A stretch of 64,000 nt of DNA from Xanthostigma xanthostigma (taxonomy: Eukaryota > Arthropoda > Insecta > Raphidioptera > Raphidiidae), in NCBI GenBank assembly GCA_963575645.1, contig OY754467.1, positions 54,283,108 to 54,347,107 on the forward strand, in the 5' to 3' direction. Position numbers and translations under genes: made by a program. Shown one piece after another: positions 23,261-34,481 of the stretch (position 1 is the first letter of the stretch; each line of letters opens with the position of its first letter). A model generated the notes under the pieces. The model worked only from the letters and a program-made list of their open reading frames with translations, made no database searches and was not told where the DNA came from.

Positions 23261-24023
23261 GTTGGAATGGTAAAATTAAACCTTCTTCAAAAAAGCACAC
23301 TAAAAAGCATAAAAGATTAACGCATAATTTGTATACGGGTGTTTGATTCAAAATTAATTTGATAATAAACCGTATTTCACGAATTTAAGCAGAAGTGAGT
23401 TTGTCATAAAAAGATGTATCGGATTTACAAATTATTATTCAGATTAGATTATTTTCACTTCGTAACTGAAGTGGTCTGAGGCAGACACCAAAACGAATAG
23501 AAAATATGCGTTTTGCCGCAATTAAACAATAAATCACGTTTATTTTCGATCGCCTCTATAAGCTGACGAGGTGAATGGTCAAGTAAGGGTCAGATCATTA
23601 ATTACTTCACCTGTTTACGAGAGCTGTACGTATTTGTTTATATAGAAAACTTGTTTTTATGAGAAATCTGTAATACTTACTTATCCCATCTTTAGATATA
23701 CTGTAAGTGAAAATTTAGTGTTGAGATGGGCAATTTTATTTATAATTTATTATTATTACAAAGTGCACTGTTGGTGGTTACTTGTATTGTCTCTGGTGGT
23801 TACTGAGCAAAATAAAAGAATGATAGGAAGTGCTGAGAAGAAAAAATTGTTGGAATTAATTTTTAGAACAGATGAGTAAGTTATTTGTATTTAATTCGTT
23901 CACTATCAGTGAAAATTACGCAATAATTCGTTTTCGTCTATATTTACTTAATATTTATTGATGAACTGTAACCGAATATTTAAGTACCTAATGATAAGAG
24001 GAGGATGGTGTTGGGTTAAAAAA

Positions 24024-24600
24024 ATTGGTTGTCTGTAAAGTCGGTTTACGGACGATAGTTTTACGTGATAACGTATTCCGTAATACATAACCTAAATTTA
24101 TATAATAATTATAATAATTCGAATCTATGATATTGCATCTTTCGCTTCAAATTTAGGTTAATTTTATTTATTTAAATTACTCACCACCTATAATATAATT
24201 GTTTTTTTTAACTTTCTTTCTTTCGTATTTATTTTAAGTCTCAAAGATTAGCTGTCATAATATTTTGAAAACAATTGTTTCACTGTTTATATAAAATTCC
24301 AAAACCTACTTACAATATTTAAGTATTTTCATACGTCAAAAAATTGATTGTTATAATGATAAAATTTGTATGAAAACGATTTTTTCGAGAGATGAGACCT
24401 AGCTAAAACGATTTTTTGCCCCCCAAAATCCCTTTTCAGTAAATTTCATCCAAATCGTTAGGGCCGTTTTCGAGAAAAGCACGCACAGGGTCAGGCGGAA
24501 CGTTACGAACGTTACACTTTTTCGTGCATGCAGCCGGTGTTTTATCAATTTATAAGATTGGTGATTCATCAATTTATAAGACGTTATCACGTCAAAAAAA
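24024..24600 (+). mobile_element. Non-autonomous DNA element family E2, copy 3
   Basis: The 80-bp start (TTGGTTGTCTGTAAAGTCGG onward) and the end (from GCACGCACAGGGTCAGGCGG to CACGTCAAAAAA) match copy 2, while the middle differs. It lies between A-rich tracts, like the other copies. Confidence 0.7.
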
Positions 24601-24756
24601 TCACATAGTAATTCCGGCTTTTCTGGTATCAGACTGCAAAAACAAAATTGTTTTTTGGTTTAGCATTTCAATAACCTTTTCCCTCTTTTCACCATACTCG
24701 TTCATCACCACAGAGATATAAGAAAACAAAACGCGCTTCACGTTCATTTATGAATT

Positions 24757-25374
24757 ACTAGCGGTCCCGTCCGGTTTCACCCGGGTGTAAAAGAACGAAT
24801 GGGGAAGGGAGGAACATGAGTACACACATTCATCTTAGTTTACCGAGATGAATGTTGTGTCCAAATTTCATGATGATCGGAGTTACCGTTCAAAATTTTT
24901 TGTCGATAAAAAGCAGTATTTATACTTTTTTTAACTAATAACTTTTTTTTAATTAATTAAATAAAATTAAAATAAATTTTAATGTAAGCCTGAGAAGAAA
25001 GCAATGTAGAAAATAAAAAAAAAATAAAAATGCATTCGCCCAACGTGTAGGGCTCGAACCCACGACCCTGGTATCGACAGCCTTGTGCTCTACCGATTGC
25101 GCTAGCCGGCGTTGTATTCTTACACCGCTAATATTAGTATACTTAGTTAGTGCATTTCACCTGAATAGAAGCTTATTTTTTAGATACATTTGGAACATTT
25201 TTCATTACTGCTCCGCTCCTAATGGTCGTAGCCTGATTTTATATAGCCTATAGCCTTCCTCGATAAATGGGCTATCCAACAAAAATTTTTTTTTTCAATT
25301 TGAACCAGTAGTTCCTGATATTAGCGCGTTCAAACAAACAAACAAACTCTTCAGCTTTATATATTAGTATAGAT
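24757..25374 (-). mobile_element. Helitron-like family Hc, long form with diverged tRNA head, copy e
   Basis: The core ends are as in the other copies. The insert sits at the same place, but its tRNA-like part (25037-25111) reads GCTAGCGCAATCGGTAGAGC with a different anticodon-loop region from copies b and d. The downstream TTTGTCG direct repeat is not preserved. Confidence 0.7.
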
Positions 25375-25721
25375 AATATAGATAATACTAAAGTTACATG
25401 AGTTGAATAGCGGATCAAAACGGATATTAGCGAAAGTGAAATATCATTTCAATAATTATTACTACTCTAATATATTGTTAACTTGTTTGAATCTCCCGAA
25501 AATAAGTCAGCTGTTGGTTTGGCACATTATACATACGCTTAGAGCATGCTCATCGGGTTGATGGCTGATCATCGGAACTCCCAGTCCAGCTCTGCATAGG
25601 CTCAAAATATAAAAAAGTCATAAAAAATCGCATTTTATAAATGATGCAGATTTTTTAATCTTCATCCCGGAAAACTACTCCTATATCTATATTTAAATTC
25701 GCAAGTTATAACAAACTTCAT

Positions 25722-25885
25722 ATGAATTATTTTGATCGTAGGGCAGCTAAAGATGGTCTGATCGACGTGCTGAAAGAAGCAACACGACGCGATTGCAACA
25801 GCCGCGATGAAACCAACATGACACCGACGTTATGGGCTGCTTTCGAAGGAAATTTGGACGCGCTTCGTCTTCTAGTCGGAAAAGG
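25722..25885 (+). CDS. Ush1g (Sans): SANS exon 1 (ankyrin repeats)
   Basis: It reads [20 protein letters not shown] and ends at the donor AAAGG|GTAACC (phase 2). The in-frame ATG at 25722 gives the same spacing to the conserved AAKDG as in human SANS. However, GATCGTAG|GGCAGC at 25740/25741 is also a plausible acceptor, so the first seven residues may be intronic. Confidence 0.85.
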
Positions 25886-28800
25886 GTAACCAATTTTTTA
25901 TTGCAAGTAAAAATAATTAAAAAAATTTTAATATTTATTTTCACCATTGAATAACACAAGACTGACAAAAATATGGCACATTTACGACATGCATCGAAAG
26001 TTTCGACTCATTGCCTTTTTTCAAAAAGATGTTAAACTAGTCAGCAGGATTTGATGCCACTGCCCCAGTCTTCAATATAATCTGCTAATATTTTTTTGTT
26101 TGTTGTGAAAAATTTTAGTCGCTTACAAATATCTACAGCTAAATTACCCTTAAATTTCAGAGGTGATCCTGACAAAGCAGATCAGTTTGGCAACAGCGCG
26201 TTGCACCTGGCATCCGCGAGGGGTCACCGGGGCTGCGCCTCGTTCCTAATTAACTTCGGCGCAAACCTATATGCCCTCGATGTGGATCAGCATACGCCCC
26301 AGGAGCTGGCGGCCATCAATTCTCGAGACGATATTTTAAGGATGTTAGACGCAGCAGCGGCACAGTTAGAAGCTAAAGATAAGTATGTATATCCACCTTA
26401 CAACGCTCAATTTGACTCAAATCGGTATAATAAATGCACGTGTCCTCTCGATAAATAATATGTAGAAATTATTACACTTTCAAAAAAAGACCAACACGAC
26501 GGCGGGAGCGGGAAGGGAAATTATATGGAAAGATATGTCAACGGGATTATTACTTGAGTGTAAATGCCAAAGGCAATAAATATCTTTTGTTTATCTGAGG
26601 TAAATGCCAACATATCTCGTCATTTAATAATTATTTCAATCTCCGCCGCGTTCATTGTCGTTCCAGCTCGTTCCGTGTGGTACTGTGGGAACCATTTTAA
26701 TAATTAGTAGTTATTTCATTAATTTAATTGACGCACGGGCGTAGCTATAGCTTCCGAAAGAGGGGGAGGGGTCCGACACTGCACTTTATTCAGGAAAAAT
26801 GTTACTACTTTACAGCAGTTATTGGAGCTGAAATGACATTGTGACGGCAGAATTGATCAAAAGCGGAATCTATGGTATTTATGAAGTAACTTGAAGACAA
26901 AATCTATAAAATGAGATAGGCCAACGTACTAGATGGCCATTGGCCCATTACCCAGATAACCGCGCGGGAGAGTTTTGAATTTGAATTTTGTAAACTAGAA
27001 GACGTAACGAAAAAAATTAATTTTGAAGTATTAGATTAATACATAAAAGTAATAATTGACATGAAACTCTGACATAAAGTTAAATTTCATTTGAAACTGT
27101 ATTAAAACTAAAGGTATTTTGATAATTTTGTATGTGAATGTTAAAAAAGCGCGCGTCGCGTGGTTAAAAATTTTTAGCGCGGGGCTTCAATGGGGGGGGT
27201 TCGAACCCCCTAAACCCCCCCTTATATACGCCCGTGAATTGACGATTAGATTGAAAGAGCTCCACTTGTGTCGCGCTTCCCATAAAGCCAAGGCAAGGGC
27301 TTACGCACCATTGTTTATACAATACGATCATCAATAATCACCCTAATTACAAGCGCAGTGAAATCTAAACCGAAACAAATTCCGACCTGAGAGATTCTAT
27401 TTCAGTTTCAATTCTGAATTACAGGAAAAAAGCGAAACACATGCGCGAGAAGGCGAAGAAAAACTACGAGAAGCGTTTAAAGAAATACAACAAACTGCAA
27501 CAGAAAGCCGAAATGGAAGCTCAAAAGCAGGCGTTCAGGATGCAAGAAGCGGAAGGCGTCCGACCGCATCGGCCCAGCAACGTGATCGGTACGCTGCGCA
27601 AAGCGGGACTGCTGAAAAGGGCGCAGTCGCACGATAATCTGTCCGCGCCGCATCAGCCGACGTACAGCGATCTGGTAGGCGCTGGAATGGGCACCACGTC
27701 CAAAGGAGCCATGGGCGGTGTACAGCGGAAGGCGCACTTTAACAAGTTGAAGAAGCAGAACGAATCTGAATTCAGGGTTATTACGCTTATCACAAATCCG
27801 CAGTCACAAGTCAAAAACACTTATGTTGAATTTTTAATGATTTTTCTGCATCATATGAAAAAATATTTCATCTCTACATAAAATTGTAAATTCAAACGAC
27901 ATTTCAAATATGCAATCTTCCAATAAGTATGTAGAACACTAGGCCATGAAAAATGGCGGATTCGACATTACAGTTGGCCCAAACTTTGCCCATAATATGG
28001 CAAATTCCAATATGAGCGTCACAAAAAACGATAGGGAAATCACACGACCGCAATGTTGCGAGTTGATTTAGTCTTATTTAATTAGCATTGGGAAAAAATG
28101 ACTGGATCAGAGTGAGCCTTGAAATCTTGTTTTTCAATTTGACAGATAATATTCTTTTGCAAAATGAATTTGTATACTACCGAAGAAAATATTCAAATGA
28201 TTACAACATAATCGGACTTTTTTTATTAATGGGACATTAAATTCCCAAAAATACTTAAATATGGTGCGAGATTAAATATCTCCGCCTATTCGTGTTGAGC
28301 CTAAAGACATTGGGTCACTGATTTACCAACGCGCATACGTCATACCAGTCAGACAATTTTTTAATGAAATGTTTCCAAACAGATGGAGTTGTTTTTTTGT
28401 TTTATTTCTGTACAAAAAAATTAAAATAATGATTTATAAGAGCTTTTTATTATTAAAAAAGCCAAGTAAAATCAAAATAAAATAGAAATAATGCAGTCAT
28501 GGCTAACACTGATCCAAGTATTTTTTCCCAATGCTAATTTCAAATCTTAATTACGCCAATGGATTCGGTATATTAATTTCATGAAATATTTAGGTAACAT
28601 CAGTGGAAGATGGCAAACACACGGTACGTTCTTTGGAAGGTGTAATACGAGATTCCGAGGTCATGTTCGTTCCGCAGCAAAGAAAATCGGTCGGCGATTT
28701 ATTCCAGGATTCAGAAAACAATAATTCAAACGAAACAAAAACTGCCACAATAATGCCACGTAAGTAATTCAATAACTAACCGTTGGTGATAGCTACTTTA

Positions 28801-30764
28801 CCATTCTCTCTGATTTTCTCTGGACAAAAAAATGTGCGAGAGAAATTTTACAGCTTTTTAGAGAAATATTTTCAACTACAGTTTCAACATTTGGACAACA
28901 TAACCTTCAGTTTTCAGATCGGTTATATTATCAAATTAGTTTACAATTTTGGGAAGACTTGAGGCTTCTTTAAGAGCCAATGATCTATATGATAAACAAT
29001 AGGGTTATTGACAATTATTAAAATTAAATATAAAACTGTGTTATAATGAAAGTTTATGGTCTAAAATATCGTTTAGAATTATTATTTTTATTAAATAAGT
29101 GCGTTAAATATATTAAAATAAATAAATAAAATCACGATTTTTAACCTATGTGTCACGTGATTTCAAACACCAATCACAGCGCGTGACGTCATTAATCAGT
29201 CAACATGGCCGGTAGCTGTGTGCCACTGACTACCATGTGTATTCGTCATCTCTGTTCAGTGTATGTTCTCTGGTGTGTTCATTGTACTCTGTCAATCATA
29301 TTAAATGCAACACTTTGTTGGTTATAATGCTATATGTCACGTTGTACCCGCTTGCTTAGTGTTTACTGATTGCCTACTGTGACGTAGGCAATCAGTAAAC
29401 ATGGCTGTCAAGGTCAATTGACGTTTTGGCGCAGAATTTAAAGTCAAAATAAAAAACAACTAATAATGAAACAAATCTGTTATATTTATGAGAAAAAATA
29501 TTTTTTACGGGTACATATACCTTTATTCTTTAATTTTAAATACTTTTTGAAATTTTGTCAATAACCCTATTCGAATAATCCAAACATAGTAGCCCTAGAC
29601 GCGCAATATGGATACATTAAAGAAATGATTTGCTGCGTGCCTTAGGTCGTTTGTCACGAACTCGTTCTCAACCAGACTTCATCGAGAGCGGTCTGACATC
29701 GGGTAGCATGGACAACGACTCCCTGAACGGTGGCAGCACATTGTTGTCAGTCACGTCGTCTCAGCCACACACCAAAGGCAGCATCTTCGAGCGGCCCGGT
29801 TTCGGTAGCGTGGCGTTCAGACGGTCGCTCGTCGGCGCCGCCCTCATCGGAGGACAAGCGCCCATCGTCGGTGAGGACTGTTCCATAGGCTCGGCAGGTA
29901 GTTTAGCCGCTAGACAACAAGTGGGGCGCAGACGTGCCGTCAACAATGATTGGCGAATCAGAGATGGACTGACAGGTTTGTTTCATAACGCCGCAACAAA
30001 ACCGTTAGATTTAGTTTTTCAACATAAATATTTTACTGTCATTACTAGAGGACCAAGTGGCCTAAGTAGATCGTTTGAGGCCCTTGACAAATTTTACTCA
30101 ATGTCCTCTTGACCGGGGCGCTCCGGGGGCCCGTGGCATTTTGTACTTCTTGCCACCATTGTTTCCTTCAATACTAAATAAGTATATATGTATAATAGAA
30201 AAACCAAGTGATGCTTTAATTTTGACCAGAAGTGTATGATAACTCTCTTCTCAATAATCAATTGAAAATATAAGCTAAAACATTACACCAAGCTTGTTTC
30301 AGCCTAGTAGAAGTCAAAATTAGTTGTCTTTTCGAGTTTTTGAGTACATTATAAAGAAGAGAAAACACTATATTTACTTTGGCTTTTGGAATTGTGAGGA
30401 GTAATAACAATTATTATCATTATTATGCAAGGAATAATATTATTGAACTATATTAATAGATGGAAGCGCAGGGGAAACTGACGAAGACGAGGATGAAGAT
30501 GACGACGAAGACAATGGCGAGGGCGCCGCAAGGAATCGGAATAACGGTCTGGAACGATTTCTGGCATCGATCGGTTTGTCCGAACATGTGGAACGTTTTG
30601 CCGCCGAAAGAATTGATTTGGAAGCGCTGATGCTTCTTTCGGAAGACGACTTGCGCCAGTTACAGTTGCCTTTGGGGCATCGATGTAAATTGACGCACGC
30701 GATTCAAGAGAGGCGGGCCGCACTTACGGGACCTGCGCCTGCTTTGTCCGACACTAAGTTATGA
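25722..30764 (+). CDS. Ush1g (Sans): SANS/USH1G-type ankyrin-SAM scaffold protein, six exons
   Basis: Joined exons: 25722-25885, 26161-26382, 27425-27776, 28594-28759, 29646-29975, 30460-30764; total 1539 nt, 512 residues. All junction phases agree. Order of parts: ankyrin repeats (1-128, with [11 protein letters not shown] and [13 protein letters not shown]), a basic coiled coil (129-180), a linker with [17 protein letters not shown], a Ser/Gly-rich stretch, an acidic run (418-429), a SAM domain (about 441-500) and the C-terminus SDTKL, a class I PDZ ligand. In vertebrates SANS joins myosin VIIa and harmonin in stereocilia and photoreceptor complexes; a similar scaffold role in actin-based sensory or epithelial structures is inferred here. 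Human SANS has 461 residues. The start is uncertain: an upstream exon could splice to the AG just before 25741. Confidence 0.9.
26161..26382 (+). CDS. Ush1g (Sans): SANS exon 2 (ankyrin repeats)
   Basis: Acceptor TTTCAG ends at 26160 and donor GTATGT starts at 26383. It reads [20 protein letters not shown], then [11 protein letters not shown] and [10 protein letters not shown], matching the third ankyrin unit of SANS. Translation beyond 26382 is intronic. Confidence 0.92.
26734..27236. mobile_element. hAT-type element with exact 8-bp duplication, in SANS intron 2
   Basis: The termini are CACGGGCGTA (26734) and TACGCCCGTG (to 27236). Both flanks carry AATTGACG (26726-26733 and 27237-27244), an exact 8-bp target-site duplication. 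There is no transposase. The right subterminal part holds runs of G and C. Confidence 0.9.
27425..27776 (+). CDS. Ush1g (Sans): SANS exon 3 (coiled coil and central region)
   Basis: Acceptor AATTACAG ends at 27424. The basic helix reads [20 protein letters not shown], followed by Gln/Glu-rich sequence, [20 protein letters not shown] and a basic end. The donor AGG|GTTATT at 27777 leaves phase 0. The open frame continues for 35 codons into the intron and should not be translated. Confidence 0.88.
28080..28539. mobile_element. TIR element family E3, short copy, in SANS intron 3
   Basis: Inverted ends AATTAGCATTGGGAAAAAAT are followed by (A)CTGGATCAG. The interior matches the reverse complement of 46191-46755, which has longer termini. 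It ends 55 bp before exon 4. Confidence 0.8.
28594..28759 (+). CDS. Ush1g (Sans): SANS exon 4
   Basis: Acceptor ATATTTAG ends at 28593, and donor CCAC|GTAAGT leaves phase 1. It encodes [20 protein letters not shown] and [20 protein letters not shown], the conserved RDSEV segment of the central region. Confidence 0.88.
28998..29571. mobile_element. TIR element in SANS intron 4
   Basis: A 17-bp inverted terminus AATAGGGTTATTGACAA lies at both ends (28998 and 29571). Inside, 29361-29377 and 29384-29400 form a perfect 17-bp hairpin with a 6-nt loop. No coding frame is present. The element ends about 75 bp before exon 5. Confidence 0.8.
29646..29975 (+). CDS. Ush1g (Sans): SANS exon 5
   Basis: Acceptor GTGCCTTAG ends at 29645, and donor ACAG|GTTTGT leaves phase 1. 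It encodes [18 protein letters not shown] and [20 protein letters not shown], a Ser- and Gly-rich linker before the SAM domain. The ATG at 29630 is within the intron. Confidence 0.88.
30460..30764 (+). CDS. Ush1g (Sans): SANS exon 6 (acidic run, SAM domain, PDZ ligand)
   Basis: Acceptor TATTAATAG ends at 30459. The exon opens with [18 protein letters not shown], then the SAM domain ([39 protein letters not shown]). It stops after SDTKL. The threonine at -3 (position -2 in PDZ numbering) and final leucine fit a class I PDZ ligand. Confidence 0.93.
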
Positions 30765-30953
30765 TTTAGCTTTGTCAGGATGATGGACTTGAGTGAACAA
30801 CATGTTTTGGTAACCCGTTACTTTTATATAAAGTAATAGTTTGTTTTTATTAAAAAATATCAAAGAACATTAGTTAATATTACCCGTTGGTAGTAACTCG
30901 TCACGAAGGAACTTGCTTGTGGCTATTTATTTTAGGCCTAGCACACATGAAGA

Positions 30954-30990
30954 GCGTTCAACGCGCGTTGGCCCAACGCGCGTTGAACGC
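30954..30990. repeat. 37-bp near-perfect palindrome in the SANS 3' UTR
   Basis: Arms of 18 nt (GCGTTCAACGCGCGTTGG, 30954-30971, and its inverse, 30973-30990) flank a single C. An outer inverted pair, GGCCTAG near 30935 and CTAGGCC near 31003, suggests a tiny TIR element. It lies between the stop codon and the likely poly(A) signal. Confidence 0.88.
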
Positions 30991-31196
30991 CTCTCATATA
31001 AACTAGGCCAATAAATGGTAAATCGCAATGATAAACCATCGCAAAACTGATTTATGATTCTGTGTATTATATAATATAATTAATCATTTTTAGTGAATTA
31101 TTGTCAAAGATTTTCGTCATATCGATTTTTTATCAGAGTGATGTTTCATGTTTTTCATTGTAATTTATTTATCTGTAATCTATTCAATTGAAATTT

Positions 31197-31202
31197 AATA
31201 AA
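31197..31202 (+). terminator. Likely poly(A) signal of the SANS gene
   Basis: AATAAA stands 433 nt after the stop codon, in an AT-rich stretch and before the next repeat element at 31310. It is the best candidate I see for the end of the transcript. Confidence 0.5.
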
Positions 31203-31309
31203 AATAATGTACCATTATTTTTTAATATCTCTTGGTGCTTCAAAACAGAGCTATCTCAAATAACAAAAGAAGGCCGTATCATTCAGATTCCAGGGGCATC
31301 AATATCAAT

Positions 31310-31793
31310 ATAAAATATTTTTAACAAAAAAATTGAACCGACTTCACACTAAAAAGTAAAAAATAATTGCGTATTGAAATGTTTTGGAGTCGGTGTCAGC
31401 CAAAATGAAATCTATTCCGAGAACTACACCAACTCCAAAACATTTCAATACGCAATTATTTTTTACTTTTTAGTGTGAAGTCGGTTCAATTTTTTTGTTA
31501 AAAATATTTTATTTTTCTCTTTTTAGTGTTAATCTAACACTAAAAATCGGTGAACATACATAAAAAACATTATGCGTTTCTTTGAAATTTGAGAGTTTCC
31601 CTCGATTTCTCCGGGATCCACCATCAGATCCCGACTTGGTTCCGATGGGACCACCTCGGAAGTGCACTCTTTCGAATAAAAAAAAAATTTGAAAATCGGT
31701 CCATAATTGACGGAGAAGTCGGTGAACATACATAAAAAAAAAAAAAAATATACAGACGAACATAGAACCTCCTCCTTTTTGTTGAAGTCGGTT
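31310..31793 (+). mobile_element. Foldback element family P3, copy B
   Basis: The palindrome 31310-31396 and 31426-31512 has 87-nt arms with a single mismatch and the same 29-nt loop as copy A. A body with TTTGAGAGTTTCCCTCGATT and GGTCCATAATTGACGGAGAA follows, then the terminus CCTCCTCC...GAAGTCGGTT at 31793. Confidence 0.8.
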
Positions 31794-32349
31794 AATAAAA
31801 TGACTTTTTCCTCGCTTGTAACTTAATCTACTTCCACAAAATTAAAGTCAATCTGTAAATACACTTGATCCTGTATAATACGCGCCACGAATCTAAAAGG
31901 CTCGGAAGTTAGATGCGAATGCGGGCTTGCGCTTGTACAGTCTGTTGAAAAACTACAAACTCGCAACTCAACAAAACTAACATAGCAATAACAACTTGAC
32001 AATAGCGTGCTCGACTGTACTTTAAAGCAGGAAAGTGACAAAGGCAACGAGCGATCACGGCCAATCACCGACGAGCGCACGTTCCGTGCAGGTAGCTGGG
32101 AGGTGGTGGGAGTCTCGACGGCTCTAAAATGTGCTTTTGCGACGCTGTTTGTGACTAACTTCCGAACCTTTTAGATCCGTGGCGCGTATTATACACATTG
32201 GCGGCGGAAAGGGGTGGAGATCTCAAAACAGTAAGCTTATGTGATTATTACTCTTTATACAATGTAAGCTTTCATGGATAGATACAGGGGAGCATTTCTC
32301 CTCTCCATCCAATTAAAAAATGTTCGTTTCCGTTCGAAATTTAGAATAT

Positions 32350-32400
32350 ACTAGCTGTAACCCGCGACCTCGTCCGCGTGGGAGTTAGGTTTGTTCAGTT
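32350..32400 (-). mobile_element. Helitron-like 3' terminus
   Basis: On the minus strand: CCACGCGGACGAGGTCGCGG, a short CGCG hairpin, then GTTACAGCTAGT ending at 32350. This is the classic Helitron 3' end. The rest of the element to the right is not delimited and may be interrupted by the TIR element at 32429. Confidence 0.6.
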
Positions 32401-32428
32401 CGCGGAATTACGAGTTTTAAATTTTGTC

Positions 32429-32689
32429 TAAAGCCTCCACTACACACGTGGCCAGCACCGCCACTTACAGGCACTCACGATTGTGTAGAGGGCATATTCG
32501 TCGGTGCGTGGACGTAATCGGCAGTAATCGGTTGATTGTCGGTACATCAAAGGAATGCGTGGCCAGCATCGTGCGCCCGTACACAAAATCGGACCGGCAC
32601 GATTGTGTGGAGGGCTAGGCAATCATCGCGGCGATGATGGGCACTTATTTGAGTGGCGGTGCTGGCCACGTGTGTAGTAGAGGCATTAA
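32429..32689. mobile_element. MITE with 37-bp GC-rich termini
   Basis: Inverted ends TAAAGCCTCCACTACACACG and TTAATGCCTCTACTACACAC continue through GTGGCCAGCACCGCCACT. The interior is without a supported gene. Frames on both strands are by-products of the GC content. Confidence 0.8.
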
Positions 32690-33269
32690 ATGAGAGGGAA
32701 ATTTTATAAAAAAAAAACATTGAAAATGATACAACTGAAATATGTCGTTATCTTCTTTTTATTTTAAATATAATATACAAATATCTTAGCGTAAATCACA
32801 AATATAAAGTTACATATGTATGCATGTCCGTATTTTCAGTTCAATGCTTATGTTTTTTTCTTAATAAAACACTTAAAAAAACTGTAATTTTATACACTAG
32901 ACATTGTGAATCGAATAATATTACAATAATTATTATATTCTGACTGGCAAAAAAGTAAGCATAATATCGGGTAGTTCTTAAATATTGTTTGTCAGTTTGT
33001 CAGCAAGGCTACAGCAGCGGCGGTAGAAGAAAATATCAATTATAAAATTTTCACAATCAATGTAAGCCCAGCTTTACATGGCCAATTTTCTGCAGTGGAT
33101 AGAGAAGGCGACAAGTGGTGGGCATATATCCATCTCTCTCTGACTCGTCTCTTATTGGTCATTTTTCAGTGACGTCATATTGACAGGGCTGTACAAGTTA
33201 TCTCTCAGATGTTCACTGCCGAATAAGCTCTGAACGTAATTAGGAAAGAACACGTCCACCAAATTACTG

Positions 33270-33429
33270 TAGGTTCGTTCCAAGCAGCCAGCGAACGGTT
33301 TCGAAACCGGCACCCGCATGCGCAGTAGGTAAAACGTGTTCTAAAATCGCCACTAACAGCTTTGTTTTACCTACTGCGCATGCGGGTGCCGGTTTCGAAA
33401 CCGTTCGCTGGCTGCTTGGAACGAACCTA
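33270..33429. repeat. Foldback repeat with perfect 66-bp arms
   Basis: 33270-33335 and 33364-33429 are exact inverted copies (TAGGTTCGTTCCAAGCAGCC outward) around a 28-nt loop. The arms include GGTTTCGAAACC and GCATGC, themselves palindromic. It is much richer in GC than its surroundings. Confidence 0.92.
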
Positions 33430-34481
33430 ATATCTTTCTTACGCGATTCGGCTAATGCAGTCTAGCCTCCAGGCTAGCAGTGCAATATGTCGATGCGCCT
33501 AATGATAATATATTTTACGGTACCTTGCCAGTAAAAATGACATTTTAAAAAAGGTAATTTTATTCTCGTTATTTAAATTAACAAACCATATCTGCCTTGG
33601 ATACCTCACTACCGAACAAATATATTTCTACGAGTGTAAAAAAATGTACCAATCACTTGAACGATGGCATTGAGGCAAGTCATTGGTAATCTCTAAAACT
33701 AATAATAGGATCTGAGAATGTTCTATAGTTCTGTAGAACGGCCATTTTATGATGACTAGTATAATGACTCGACTTGTAGATGTCAATTCCAAACTATCTA
33801 AGTACAAAGTAGATTTTTTAAGACGTCTTGTAGCATAAGTCACGCCCCATCTCTAGGGGCTCCAGTTGGAATTTCGACCGGTTTGATGTGTCTCACGCGG
33901 TCAAGCTTGTCGCCGCGAAACGAGTACACTATAGAAATTACACGAAACAGAAAGAGACGTACGAAATATTTCCAATATAACTTACTTAAGATTGATCGAA
34001 ATCGCTTTTTCGATAGTCGAGGCCTGGCAATTTTTTTTAACAATATATCTCCAAACAAATTTCAAAAATCGCGATTAACTCCAATGTCATAAAATCCGAT
34101 CCACAATTATCTAGCGAACATATTATATTAAGATATTAATAGTTATTGTTTCGAAAATCCGTTACAACAAAATATTAATGTTTTTCAAGTAATAAGTATA
34201 CTGATTTTCATCCTCCGTTTATACGTTTATTTTCAGTTTCATCGATTGAAAAAGAAGAAACAAAATGTCAACAAAAATTAACAAAACAAAACATTACAAT
34301 ATATATATAATTTTTTTTACAGCTAAATATTTCTTTCTACTGTTTCTGATCATATAAAAGAAAACGTATCTAAACTACTCATCAATTTCTTATTTACTAT
34401 TAATCTGCCAAAAAAAAGATAAAAAAATATCAAACCAAATATTATTCTAGTAGAAGTGTAAACAATTTCACGTACCATTAA
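33430..34481. other. AT-rich intergenic DNA, no gene seen
   Basis: Open frames of about 70 codons near 33630-34090 show no domain and no splice context. Nothing else was identified. Confidence 0.4.

Noticed and set aside
1-25000. Intact transposase, reverse transcriptase or viral gene
   Set aside because: I looked for DDE, RT and Rep/helicase motifs in the translations and found none. All elements seen are non-autonomous or decayed.
27777-27881. C-terminal extension of SANS exon 3 read through to a stop
   Set aside because: A GT donor at 27777 joins in phase to exon 4, which carries the conserved RDSEV segment. The extension is intron-like and AT-rich.
31509-31763. Minus-strand 84-codon frame in foldback copy B
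   Set aside because: The same text recurs in copy C as part of a dispersed repeat and is broken there. It is not a gene.
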